Shown here: one piece after another, positions 53,230-62,959 of the stretch
Layout of the letters: every line of letters starts with the position of its first letter
How positions within the stretch are numbered: position 1 is the stretch's first letter
NCBI GenBank assembly: GCA_949825045.1
Contig: OX463832.1
Location: 22,376,552-22,440,551, forward strand
Direction of reading: 5' to 3'
Source: Argyresthia goedartella
Lineage: Eukaryota > Arthropoda > Insecta > Lepidoptera > Argyresthiidae
Length of the DNA stretch: 64,000 bases
Notes under the pieces: generated by a model
Told to the model about the DNA's origin: nothing
Database searches by the model: none
What the model saw: the letters and a program-made list of their open reading frames with translations, nothing else
Program-made: the position numbers and the translations under genes

Positions 53230-54021
53230 TACCTAGTCGGTCCTTAAGTTCTGTCACAAGGTTTTTGATAGATAAAACTCAGCAATAAACTTTTTCTTAT
53301 TCGTATTATACATGATTAAAAAGCTTATTTTATACGAATAAAATTGCAATAACATACATTTTGTACGATTATCGCAATTTGACAAAAAAGCTTATAACTT
53401 GAGACAATCGCGAACCCAAAACACGCCGCAACTGACAAAAATACCACTTACCACAAATTTTATAAAAAAACAGTGTTCCAGATAACCAACAAGGTTTTTT
53501 TTATTTATTCTGTAACCTCGATTTTAGACCATGCTTATCAACTAGCATTTGATTTTCTGTTAGCTTTCAGTTCCAACTGCTCCCAAAGAGAACTTTACGT
53601 ACTTTTTACGTTTTCAGAAAAACGTATAAAAATGATCTTGTGGGCAACAAGTACACTACGTAAAATGTGAATATGAAAATTAGTTTTACCCAGACTTAGT
53701 TATCTTATGCTTCAAAATGAAGGTAACGGGTTCAGGGAGGGTTCTAAATAAAATCTCACGTAAGTTTGAAAGGTTTTAAGAGTCATGGAAAAAAGATAAA
53801 GTGAATCACGTCCGTATTTTTGATTGGGTAAAAAAGTGCAAAATCTCTGAAAAAATTAGCATTTGTGTAATATGGCTTTAAGCATTTAAATCCAATAATC
53901 GTTCTAATTTATCAGTATTTAATGAGCTATCAAACCATATATAGTATTAAATAAAATAAAACTTGGTATTATTTACTATGCGGCAAAATATTTGTGACAG
54001 AACTTATGGACCGACTAGGTA
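53230..54021. mobile_element. MITE-6 copy A, TA-flanked, mariner-like termini
   Basis: Starts TACCTAGTCGGTCCTTAAG and ends CTTATGGACCGACTAGGTA, inverted over about 30 bases through TTCTGTCACAA, with TA on both sides. Relative to copy B it has about 200 extra internal bases (roughly 53688-53895). No complete transposase frame is present. Its right half includes GATAAAACTCAGC-type sequence matched by copy B. Confidence 0.85.
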
Positions 54022-54354
54022 TATACGTAGTTGGCATTCAATGTGTTAAACACAAGCCATTATTTGTATCCCGCTTTCTATGCCAGAACGTAGGAAACCG
54101 TACCGTACGTAGTTATTATTGGAATGGTCTGGCGGATTGCGCTCCAAGGCTGTTTATATTCAAGATATCGACCACTCAGCGCACTAAGGTCACCTAAGTG
54201 CCGCTCAAGGGCCACGGAGTTAGAGGTTTCTCAACAAACTATCCGTGGCCCGCGGCTTCACCCGCGTGGAGTTGTGCAGGAAAGGCCAAGTCATACGCGA
54301 ATACAGACGTTTCTTCTTCTATATGCAAATATCGAGTTTTTTTTATTTTTTTTC
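54022..54354. other. spacer between the inverted MITE-6 copies, left part
   Basis: No gene. Overlapping plus-strand frames here (53994-54448) have no domain. Confidence 0.4.
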
Positions 54355-54485
54355 TGTAGATATTTACATATACTTAGCATTTTTTGCCTCTTCTCTACAT
54401 TGGACCACTGTGGGAGAAGAAGGACGTAGAAACTCCCACACAGATTGATTTTTAGATCTCTTTTAAAAATCGGTTGTGCTTAACT
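54355..54485 (-). mobile_element. hairpin-family LINE tail, minus strand
   Basis: TGTAGATATTTACATATACT, CTCTTCTCTACATTGGACC, GTGGGAGAAGAAGGACGTAG and TAGATCTCTTTTAAAAATC are the reverse of the tail at 2515. Confidence 0.82.
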
Positions 54486-54840
54486 ACAAATATGAAAAAT
54501 TCAATTATTATGATTAATTTGATTTAATTATTGTTATGTTTTTTTATTATTATGATTGGTTTGCAACCCCACCCTTGATACGGCCCTGACGTAACTCTTT
54601 ATACTTTATTGGGTGGTAAATAATGAGTACAAACAAATGAACGCTTATGCGCACAGGCGAGCTTATCTCTAAACGAGATTTCTTGCAGCAAAACCTGGCA
54701 GGACAGGAAAATCTATTGCTAATAAGAGCAGTCTAGTGCACAATAAATTAAATAACTACCTAATAACTTATACAATATAATATAGGTATAATAAAAGTGA
54801 TATAATACATTATAGTCCATATATCAAGGTACAATAAATA

Positions 54841-55428
54841 TACCTAGTCGGTCCATAAGTTCTGTCACAAATATTTTGCCGCATAGTAAATAATACCAAG
54901 TTTTATTTTATTTAATACTATATATGGTTTGATAGCTCATTAAATACTGATAAATTAGAACGATTATTTTTAAACTAATTTTCATATTCACATTTTACGT
55001 AGTGTACTTGTTGCCCACAAGATAATTTTTATACGTTTTTCTGAAAACGTAAAAAGTACGTGAAGTTCTCTTTGGGAGCAGTTGGAACTGAAAGCTAACA
55101 GAAAATCAAATGCTAGTTGTTAAGCATGGTCTAAAATCGAGGTTTCAGAATAAATAAAAAAAACCTTGTTGGTTATCTGGAACACTGTTTTTTTATTAAA
55201 TTTGTGGTAAGTGGTATTTTTGTCAGTTGCGGCGTGTTTTGGGTTCGCGATTGTCTCAAGTTATAAGGCTTTTTGTCATATTGCGATAATCGTACAAAAT
55301 GTATTGTATTGCAATTTGATTCGTATAAAATAATCTTTTTAATCATGTATAATACGAATAAGAAAAAGTTTATTGCTGAATTTAATCTATCAAAAACCTT
55401 GTGACAGAACTTAAGGACCGACTAGGTA
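54841..55428. mobile_element. MITE-6 copy B, inverted relative to copy A
   Basis: TACCTAGTCGGTCCATAAG to CTTAAGGACCGACTAGGTA with TA on both sides (54839-54840 and 55429-55430). Shared internal words include GGTTATCTGGAACACTG, GGCGTGTTTTGGGTTCGCG and ATTGCGATAATCGTACAAAA. Confidence 0.88.
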
Positions 55429-55469
55429 TATTAACATAATACTTACATACTTGAACTTAATACGCAAGA

Positions 55470-55800
55470 GAAAGGAGATGCAGATTCAATCTCTTCTTGA
55501 AAATAAAAATAGACGAACTATCCTTAAAAGCGAAGGGAAATGCGTTCCACAGTCGGATTGCCCTTAATTGAATGAGGGTCCGTAACCAACAGTGTTGTGC
55601 TGAGGAGTTGAGAGAAGAGACACCGTGTGAGATCTGCGATTCCTGTCCCTGGAGAAAAGGAACACAAAACGTTCACGAAGATAGGTGAGGTAGCGCAGAT
55701 TTCTCAAGATATTAAAAAGGTACGAGAGAATGTGCATATCACGGCGAAGACGAACGGAAGCCACCCTAGCTCCTTGCGATATTGGAAGACATGGTCATAC
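55470..55800 (-). pseudogene. LINE C-terminal fragment
   Basis: The minus strand encodes RKELGWLP and, one frameshift later, SVRLRRDMHILSYLFNILRN and LRYLTYLRERFVF, then HNTVGYGPSFN before a stop, with SDCGTHFPSLLRI continuing in frame. The order (L.WLP, RR..H...L, YL.ERF, H.T..Y..SF, LP) is the known C-terminal pattern of Jockey/CR1-like LINE proteins. At least one frameshift (about 55762) and one stop break it. Confidence 0.7.
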
Positions 55801-56072
55801 TCCCTTATTTTCTCTCCTCCGGCCAATTTCAAAAATTGCACTGCCAATGACGTCGTAACTCCCCCCAACCCCCCTAAGGGGAAAATCGAAAAAAGCGCTC
55901 GACAAAAAAATACTGGTAATTTAAGGAACACGTGTGCCAAGTTTTGTGAGGATCGCTTGAAAACTGTGGCCGGAACTGACAGACACGAGACATAGGGACA
56001 GACGAAAGCAAAATCGGCCTCCTATCTTGTCGAAATGGAGCCCTTCGCTCGCTTCGCTCGTTCGGTCAATAA
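55801..56072 (-). mobile_element. REP-R head, minus strand
   Basis: AAAACTGTGGCCGGAACTGA, AGCAAAATCGGCCTCCTATC and GCTTCGCTCGTTCGGTCAAT mirror 51651-51840. Confidence 0.78.
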
Positions 56073-56144
56073 GTAATACGAAGGGATAACTAAATAGGAA
56101 ATTATTAAGCGAGTTCTGTGTTGGGTGAGAAAATTACGGCTTGT

Positions 56145-56490
56145 GTTTAAACGATTACCAACAACGCACCTATTTTACTACCAATAAATTCGAAATGACT
56201 GCCAGAATGGATAAATGTCCACCAAATTGTGTTTGGATAAATGATCACCGAACTTCTTTATATGCTTTGTGTACATAAGTTTATGTTTTAAGTATTTTTT
56301 GTTGTTCTTACATGTTCAACCTAACACGAAGGATAAAGGGGGCTTCGCTTCGCTCACCCCCTTTACCCTTCACCTAAGCTACCGCAGTATTTTTCCCTGA
56401 TATTTTTTGCAACTTTTGGTGTTCATTTATCCATTTTGGGTAGGAAAAAAATATTTTGGTGATCATTATATTTGTTGCCGAAAATCAATA
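56145..56490 (+). mobile_element. REP-F element
   Basis: AAACGATTACCAACAACGC, GTCCACCAAATTGTGTTTGG, GTACATAAGTTTATGTTTTA, GCTTCGCTTCGCTCACCCCC and TTTTGGTGATCATTATATTT, collinear with 17320-17700. Confidence 0.8.
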
Positions 56491-56515
56491 CAATATTTTT
56501 TATTTATTCCTAACT

Positions 56516-56516
<1 letters not shown>

Positions 56517-56549
<33 letters not shown>
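56517..56549. repeat. (AT)n microsatellite
   Basis: About 16 AT dinucleotides in a row. Confidence 0.9.
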
Positions 56550-56552
<3 letters not shown>

Positions 56553-57132
56553 TAATAGTTATTTGTCATAGTCATCTAAATATAATAAAGGGGCTATTGT
56601 TACCAGGAGAGGAATTAAAAAGATCATAACTGTCTTGATTCATCCATTTTTTCTCTTTATCTGTTAAGTTTGTAATTTTACAGATTAAGTGAGTTCATAG
56701 TTTGCCTTGGCAATTGTGAGTTACGTTCTTTGAGTCGAGCTGCGCTCCCCCTGGACTACAATCTAAGTAAGCTCCATTCGTTTTTATTCAACGCTTAGAT
56801 TCTAGAGATACGAGATACTAAACTTGTGTGACGAGGGGAAGCGGTGAGTTCATACTTTACGACGCAAAGATCTGGGGGGAGAAATTAAAAAATCTCGTTA
56901 CTACTAGAACATATTGAATGATTGAAAAATGAAAATGGATGTTGTAAAAATGAAATAGATATGTTTATTCGGACGTACTAGAACTACACTCATTACTACA
57001 AGCAAGAACTATTGTATTACAGAAAAGTAATTAATAGTGAACATTTTTTTTCCTTACACCCATGTGACGGCAGCGAAACGGCTAAGCAACAAACAAGATG
57101 GATGTCAAGCAAAAACCGCGGCAAAAAATGAT
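56550..57132. other. no recognised feature
   Basis: AT-rich, no repeat ends, and no frame of note. Confidence 0.4.
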
Positions 57133-57316
57133 CTTGGGTACTAGACAACGATACACATACTTATATAGATAACTTTCATACTAAGATAGATAAACAACCA
57201 TGACTAGGGTACAAACATCCGTTCTCAACAAACAAATATTTGCCCCCACCGGGACTCGAACCCGGGACCCTTGGCTTCGTAGGCACGGTCACTGCCGACT
57301 CGGCCATTCGGGTCGT
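57133..57316 (-). mobile_element. SINE-A, 3'-truncated
   Basis: Starts at CTTGGGTACTAGACAACG and ends CGGCCATTCGGGTCGTCG, so the ATT tail and distal body are missing while the tRNA-like head is complete. Confidence 0.88.
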
Positions 57317-57599
57317 CGAAGTCTTATGAGTGTGGCCCCACAAGTGTGTTGCTTTAATGTACTGTATGAACTCCCACTAGGGGGGGCAAAGCAGTATGCT
57401 TTGGCCCCCCTAGTACACACACAGTAATTACAGGGGTTTTTACTTTGAGTAGTTTTGTGTGTTGGCCACTGAACCGGCAAATTATGGCCTTTCGTACACG
57501 GGGCTACCCGATTTTGATACCCATATCGCCGCCATAAAAAAAAATGTGTCGACGACGCGTTTGACTTCAGACGTGTGCGAACACCAACGGAACGGTATG
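57317..57599. other. inverted-repeat patch, no gene
   Basis: ACTAGGGGGGGCAAAGC and GCTTTGGCCCCCCTAGT are inverted across a short spacer (57377-57413). A 159-codon minus-strand frame covers this patch and the SINE but has no domain. Confidence 0.45.
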
Positions 57600-57990
57600 G
57601 CGGTGACTTAAGGTATAACAAGCAAGTTCTTTGGCAGAAAAAACTGGTATAAATGTATGCCCGTTGACAACGTACAGGACCCATCGTGCCCTCACTGTGG
57701 CTTGGAGGAAAGTAGCCAGCACTTCTTGGGAGAATGCGTAATGTATACCAGCATAAGATGGCGAACACTAGGGATGGATAACATTAAAGCAGATGATTTG
57801 AAACTTAAAGTTTAGCGACATCCTAGAATTCATTAAACAAACAAGAAGATTTGCGGAGGGACATCTGTTGATCCAACAGTAACCAGTGCCCAAACACTGG
57901 GAATTGGGTGAAATAGTCACGATAGAGGACCGATCACCCGCCTGTGGCTCAGCGGGCGTCCCACCTCATAATCATCATCATCATCATGCC
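57600..57990 (+). pseudogene. LINE C-terminal fragment with a CCHC knuckle
   Basis: Encodes NWYKCMPVDNVQDPSCPHCG and LEESSQHFLGECVMYTSIRW, a C..C...H....C knuckle, then (after a frameshift) DILEFIKQTRRFAEGHLL. It is followed by CGCCTGTGGCTCAGCGGGCG and a (CAT)n tail near 57968. This is the end of an RNase H/CCHC-bearing LINE such as R1- or I-group members. Truncated and broken. Confidence 0.7.
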
Positions 57991-58164
57991 CGTTGATTAA
58001 ATTTGGGTACCCAAAATACCGTTATAGGTTTTGAATTCAATTACCATGGCAAAAAGGACAAAACTTCAACCCGTTAAAATGTCAAAGTCAATCATGCTAT
58101 ATATAACTAGTTTATTAGTGATAAACTTTCGTGAAAAGTATATAGACTATCTGTTAAATTTATA

Positions 58165-58330
58165 TAGTGTAGAATGACGTTTTATTAGCTGACCATATTT
58201 TGAGGAATGATATTACAAATCATACTTTCCCTAAGAAATATGTGGTCGCAAGTGAAAAAAATAATTGTCCCTCAGTACCTTGACCCGATCAGCTGGTTAC
58301 AAGTTACTATGGGAGACCCAATTTTTTTTC
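58165..58330. mobile_element. MITE-1 copy 3, partial
   Basis: TAGCTGACCATATTTTGAGG, TTTCCCTAAGAAATATGTG and GGTCGCAAGTGAAAAAAAT follow the left half of MITE-1. Confidence 0.6.
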
Positions 58331-58488
58331 GTTTGCCATTTTCGGCTGGCGCTTGTTCGAACTCCAACTTATGCGTTTCGAACTCGAGTCGCCCTCGAGT
58401 ACATCCGTCTGCGGAAGGCCTAAGGAGTGCAAAGAAACACAGCCTGTATTTATCCGACTGCAAGAGAAGGAGGGCAATGTTTTAGTAT

Positions 58489-58732
58489 GACGACCCGAAT
58501 GGCCGAGTCGGTAGAGTGACCCTGCCTACGAAGCCAAGGGTCCCGGGTTCGAGTCCCGGTGGGGGAAAATATTTGTTTGATGAGAACGGATGTTTGAACC
58601 CTAGTCATGGTTGTTTATCTATCTAAGTATAATATTTATCTAAATACGTATGTGTATCGTTGTCTAGTACCCAAGATACAGGGAATCCTAGTTTGGGGCT
58701 AGATCAATGTGTGTAAATAGAGTCCAAGGTAT
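58489..58732 (+). mobile_element. SINE-A, full length with a T-run end
   Basis: Head GACGACCCGAATGGCCGAG with a 2-base insertion after GTCGG, intact B box, and body GATACAGGGAATCCTAG. The usual ATT tail is replaced by a run of T that belongs to the adjacent minus-strand LINE poly(A). Confidence 0.9.
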
Positions 58733-58734
58733 TT

Positions 58735-59232
58735 TTTTTTCACTCCTCTTCTAGGAGTTTTCAGTTAGTCCTGAGCACGGGCCGTAGCCAAGTGCTAAGG
58801 ATCTATGAGTTTCCTTAAAATGTTCGAACTATCCTACACGTCTTAAGAATCACGCCTTTTTGCAGCAGGATGAAGGCGGATGGTTTCATATTTAGCAAAG
58901 TCTTCGGTATGATTCCAGTTGTTGGTATTATGATCGGTATCGTTGGTACTGTGTTGACTTTCCATTGAGTCTTCAGTTCTATGGATAAGTCCGTATATTT
59001 GGCTAGTTTAGTTGCGTGTGTGGTTGTAAAATTATGAGTGTTTGGAATAGCGACGTCAATTAAATATACTGTGTCTGTGTTTTTATCATGGATGGTTATG
59101 TCTGGCCTATTGTAATGGATTGTTTTGTCAGTTAAGTATTGTTCTATTCCAATAAATTTTCATGCGGTTATTTTCTAAGACAGTTTCTGGTTTGTATTTG
59201 TAATAGGGTTCTTTTCCTGTGATGAAATTATA
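58735..59232 (-). pseudogene. LINE C-terminus with restriction-like endonuclease motif
   Basis: The minus strand encodes KPETVLENNRMKIYWNRTI, a frameshift, then DKTIHYNRPDITIHDKNTDT and VYLIDVAIPNTHNF. It continues uninterrupted through WKVNTVPTIPIIIPTTGIIP to LLQKGVILKTCRIVRTF and a stop. The RPD...LIDVAIP pair is the PD-D core of the endonuclease tail of R2/R4/Dong-type LINEs. About 130 codons remain open after the frameshift. A 10-base poly(A) abuts SINE-A at 58732; REP-E cuts the 5' side at 59233. It is distinct from the 13144 family. Confidence 0.8.
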
Positions 59233-59650
59233 TTTATCTACACACGTATCATAAACCCTCTTTACTGCGTACAAAAACCGCACGTTACGATCAGCATAAT
59301 GTTAAACTACATGGTAAAAACTAATTTCTTATCTGGAAAATTACACATTATGACCATAATGTGTAATTTTTCTACATATTATGACATTCAATTTTCGAAC
59401 GCCGACGCCCGCCTGCCTGAAGTTGGTGCTACAGAACAAGCTAACAATGCCGGTCAAACATGCGGTTCCTGAACACATCAAGGAGAGCTTATGATATGTG
59501 TGTAGATAAACTAGTGTATGTAACTGTACATAATTAGGCATTAAAACTCTCGAGTGATATTATTATGAAACTCGCCTTCGGCTCGTTTCATAAACCCACT
59601 CTCGAGTTTTAATGCCCTCCATTATGCAGCAGTCACATAAACTACTATTA
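59233..59650 (-). mobile_element. REP-E element, minus strand
   Basis: TTTATCTACACACGTATCAT at the left and TTTTAATGCCCTCCATTATG at the right are its ends. Inside is a 75-bp hairpin (GGCATTAAAACTCTCGAG...CTCGAGTTTTAATGCC) and a perfect palindrome around ACACATTATGACCATAATGT. It faces the copy at 60218. Confidence 0.88.
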
Positions 59651-59722
59651 TGTGTTCCTTCGCTCACCCCTTTACCCTTCACCTAAGCTATTAAGCTATT
59701 ATAAGCCACCGCAGCATTTTGC
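59651..59722 (+). mobile_element. REP-F fragment
   Basis: CCTTCGCTCACCCCTTTACC, ACCTAAGCTATTAAGC and CCACCGCAGCATTTTGCGC. The inverted equivalent is at 60147-60215. Confidence 0.75.
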
Positions 59723-59734
59723 GCAAGCGTGAAA

Positions 59735-59990
59735 CCCATTAGACACTTGCTTCTCACACAGGAGATGCAGGTTCGATTCCTGACAATGTTGACAATGAGA
59801 TAATTAATTTTTCTTAAATAAATTATACGGACGTTCTAACGGTGATGGAAAACCTCGTGAGGAAACCTTCACATAATCCATAGCGGCGGCGATGGGCTAG
59901 CCCCCTGTCACGCAAAATGGAGTATTGAATAACTGGCTCAAAGTGGACACAATTGTGCCTTTGCCAGCCCGTATGGGACAAGGCGTGACG
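59735..59990 (+). mobile_element. SINE-D, longest copy
   Basis: GTGAAACCCATTAGACACTT and CAGGAGATGCAGGTTCGATTCC (shown to the B box), then GGACGTTCTAACGGTGATGG, GTGAGGAAACCTTCACATAA and GCGATGGGCTAGCCCCCTG. The latter phrase also occurs alone at 39887. Confidence 0.65.
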
Positions 59991-60054
59991 CTATTTTATG
60001 TTACTTTTTGATATCTGTCCTAATTTACAATGTATAATAGCATAAATATTGGCT

Positions 60055-60215
60055 GTTAAAATATTAACTCATTTTAATTAAATAATTAAGGGAAATATTA
60101 AACTGCACATCAAATATACTGGTTTGCACAGCAAATATCAGCCCAAAATGCTGCGGTGGCTTATAATAGCTTAATAGCTTAGGTGAAGGGTAAAGGGGTG
60201 AGCGAAGGAACACAT
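60055..60215 (-). mobile_element. REP-F fragment, minus strand
   Basis: GAAATATTAAACTGCACATC, GCACAGCAAATATCAGCCC, AATGCTGCGGTGGCTTATAA and GGGTAAAGGGGTGAGCGAAG. It lies immediately before REP-E. Confidence 0.75.
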
Positions 60216-60217
60216 AA

Positions 60218-60720
60218 TAGTAGTTTATGTGACTGCTGCATAATGGAGGGCATTAAAACTCGAGAGTGGGTTTATGAAACGAGCCGAAGGCGAGTTTCAT
60301 AATAATATCACTCGAGAGTTTTAATGCCTAATTATGTACAGTTACATACACTAGTTTATCTACACACAAATCAAAGGCTCTCTTTGATGTGTTCAGGAAC
60401 CGCATGTTTGACCGGCATTGTGGCTCTGCAGTTGTTTAGCTTGTTCTGTAGTACATACCAACTTCACGCAGGCGGGCGTCGGCGTTCGAAATTTGAATGT
60501 CAGTACCAACTTCACAAACAAACTAGGGACGGCACGCAGGCGGGCGTCAGCGTTCGAAATTTGAATGTCATAATATGTAGAAAAATTACACATTATGGTC
60601 ATAATGTGTAATTTTTCAGATAAGAAATGAGTTTTTACCAAGTAGTTTAACATTATGCTGATCGTAACGTGCGGTTTTTGTACGCAGTAAAGAGGGTTTA
60701 TGATACGTGTGTAGATAAAA
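60218..60720 (+). mobile_element. REP-E element, plus strand
   Basis: GTGACTGCTGCATAATGGAG, the 75-bp hairpin at 60250-60330, CGGCACGCAGGCGGGCG in two near-tandem blocks (60468 and 60531), a palindrome at 60578-60618, and TATGATACGTGTGTAG at the end. Short frames on both strands are artefacts. Confidence 0.9.
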
Positions 60721-60813
60721 TATTTAAAACATAAAAAGTGTTTTTGCTGGTCCTTTTTTACTGTGCAAATCAGTTTTTTTGATGTGCTATTAAATACTGG
60801 CCTTTAATTAATC

Positions 60814-61023
60814 TTGTCACCTTGGTATCGTTTGTCATATGATATGAGAGACAGGTTTAGACTCGCGAAGGTCAGCAATCGTTTCAAGGGTCAGTGCATT
60901 CTCTGCTACAACAAGATATCCAGAGGGGAGATTTGGAAATTGCCTTTTGAGCAATTTAAAAACCATGTTATAGCGACTTTGTCGAAAAAGGGATATTACA
61001 ATGTCCAAGATTACTTAAATTGA
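60814..61023 (+). pseudogene. C-terminal remnant of the hairpin-family LINE
   Basis: 69 codons ending FRLAKVSNRFKGQCILCYNK, WKLPFEQFKNHVIATLSKKG and YYNVQDYLN. The YN.I....LP...FK..V...L...GYY pattern is the usual last segment of Jockey/CR1-like LINE proteins. The real frame would be open upstream; the ATG is incidental. The stop is followed directly by the untranslated tail, which proves that tail's LINE origin. Confidence 0.75.
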
Positions 61024-61290
61024 GGGACTTTATGGGGTTAATCTGGCTCAACACAGACCGTGCTGTTAATAATTTTTTAATTATTTATTCCTGCTTATTA
61101 ATTATGATAATTCATATTATAATATTTTTATTAGTCAAGCATAAGCAATTTTTAAAAGAGATCTAAAACTCAATCTGTGGGAGTTTCTACGCCCTGCTTC
61201 TCCCACAGTGGTCCAATGTAGAGAAGTGGCAAAAATGACGATTGCTAAGTATATGTAAATATCTACTGTAATAAAGACATTTGGAATTAT
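61024..61290 (+). mobile_element. hairpin-family LINE 3' tail
   Basis: Contains CTGGCTCAACACAGAC, AAAAGAGATCTAAAAC, CTGTGGGAG...CTCCCACAG and GTAATAAAGACATTTGG, continuous with the coding remnant upstream. Confidence 0.88.
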
Positions 61291-61299
61291 GAATTTTTG

Positions 61300-61485
61300 A
61301 AATTGCCATAGCAGTCATTTAAAAACCATGTAAAACTGACTTTGTCTAAATTGGGACTAAAGGTTAGATGACAAGATACAGTCTTATTGGGGGTTATTCT
61401 AACTCAACACATTACTTGCTGTTAATTAACAAAAAGAGGCAAAAAATGACGTTTACTAAGTATACGTGAATATCCACAGTAAAAA
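61300..61485 (+). mobile_element. second, internally deleted LINE tail
   Basis: CAGTCATTTAAAAACCATGT corresponds to the FKNHV codons, and TTCTAACTCAACACATTAC and AAAAGAGGCAAAAAATGACG follow. The hairpin block is deleted. It lies head-to-tail after the first copy. Confidence 0.65.
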
Positions 61486-61597
61486 AAAATTTACTCCCGT
61501 CGAATGGCTTTCTTCCAGTAGGCTACTGAGACAGATTTTTATGTATTTCTAAGGTGTCCTTTTGTGATATACCGTCACCCGTCCGCTACAAAAAATA

Positions 61598-61864
61598 ATT
61601 AATAATAATACATAATAATAATAATACCTTGTACACTATTTACACACATTGATCTAGCCCCAAACTAGGATTCCCTGTATCTTGGGTACTAGACAACGAT
61701 ACACATACTTATATAGATAAATATTATACTTTGATAGATAAAAAACCATGTCTAGGGTACAAACTCCGTTCTCATCAAACAAATATTTGCCCCCACCGGG
61801 ACTCGAACCCGGGACCCTTGGCTTCGTAGGCAGGGTCACTGCCGACTCGGCCGTTCGGGTCGTC
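61598..61864 (-). mobile_element. SINE-A, full length
   Basis: AAT tail, ACCTTGTACACTATTTACAC, AACTAGGATTCCCTGTATC, reversed B box and CGGCCGTTCGGGTCGTC. Confidence 0.92.
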
Positions 61865-62131
61865 AATTATATCGGAAACCCAACTCTCGTCCTAACCAAA
61901 GTAAAATTGCCAAAAAAAGACACACGAAAACTCGCCGACGAAAAAGTCAAACACGATTTCGGCAACACAAATACTCTTTGTGGCCCCACTTGTCCTGCTA
62001 ACCGTACCTTTGTCGCGAGCCGACAAGGGTAAGCCGGTGCCGCATTAAGGCTTATTTGCTGACTGTACTTTGACCCCGAGGGGGTTGGGGGCTGCTCCCA
62101 ACTGAACACATTTCCCGACGCAATCCGATTG
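61865..62131. other. no gene recognised
   Basis: Frames on both strands (61748-62032, 61867-62109) mix SINE and unique sequence and have no domain. Confidence 0.4.
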
Positions 62132-62632
62132 ATAGTAGTTTATGTGACTGCTACATAATGGAGGGCATTAAAACTCGAGAGTGGGTTTATGAAACGAGCC
62201 GAACGCGAGTTTCATAATAATATCACTCGAGAGTTTTAATGTCTAATTATGTACAGTTACATACACTAGTTTATCTACACACATATCATAAGCTCTCTTT
62301 GATGTGTTCAGGAACCGCATGTTTGACCGGCATTGTGGTTCTGCAGTTGTTTAGCTTGTTCTGTAGTACCAACTTCACGCAGGCGGGCGTCGGCGTTCGA
62401 AATTTGAATGTCAGTACCAACTTCACAGACAAACTAGGAGCGGCACGCAGGCGGGCGTCGGCGTTCTAAATTTGAATGTCATAATATGTAGAAAAATTAC
62501 ACATTATGGTCATAATGTGTAATTTTTCAGATAAGGAATGAGTTTTTACCAAGTAGTTTAACATTATGCTGATCGTAACGTGCGGTTTTTGTACGCAGTA
62601 AAGAGGGTATATGGTACGTATGTAGATAAAAA
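62132..62632 (+). mobile_element. REP-E element
   Basis: Collinear with 60218-60720, including the hairpin (62160-62240), two GGCACGCAGGCGGGCG-type blocks and the CATTATGGTCATAATG palindrome. Confidence 0.9.
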
Positions 62633-62696
62633 GTTTAACTGTTTGTCATGTTGAGTAAAAATCTGTAAAAAATTAATTTTTGTTCCAAATTAACTT

Positions 62697-62892
62697 GCTG
62701 CAATTTAAAATGATAAATAAACATAAACATTTACATACAGGCACCTACATTGCTTCTGGCCCTACACTAGGATACCCTGCGTCGTGGGAACATCTAAAAC
62801 CTGTTTTTTCTCCATTATACCCAGCCGGGGATCGAACCCGGGACCTCTCGCATGGTAGGTAGAGCCACAAACGCAGTGCCACAGAGGTCGTC
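62697..62892 (-). mobile_element. SINE-C, full length
   Basis: AATAAACATAAACATTTAC, CTTCTGGCCCTACACTAGG, GGGGATCGAACCCGGGACCT and GCAGTGCCACAGAGGTCGTC, on the minus strand. Confidence 0.9.
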
Positions 62893-62959
62893 AAAAACGT
62901 AACCCTAGTTCCACCCATGAAAAAAATTGTCCAAAATTATGATTATAAATAACGTTATA

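Noticed and set aside
57289..57768. 159-codon minus-strand frame, the second longest in the window
   Set aside because: It is assembled from a SINE-A head, an inverted-repeat patch and antisense of a LINE remnant; no protein motif.
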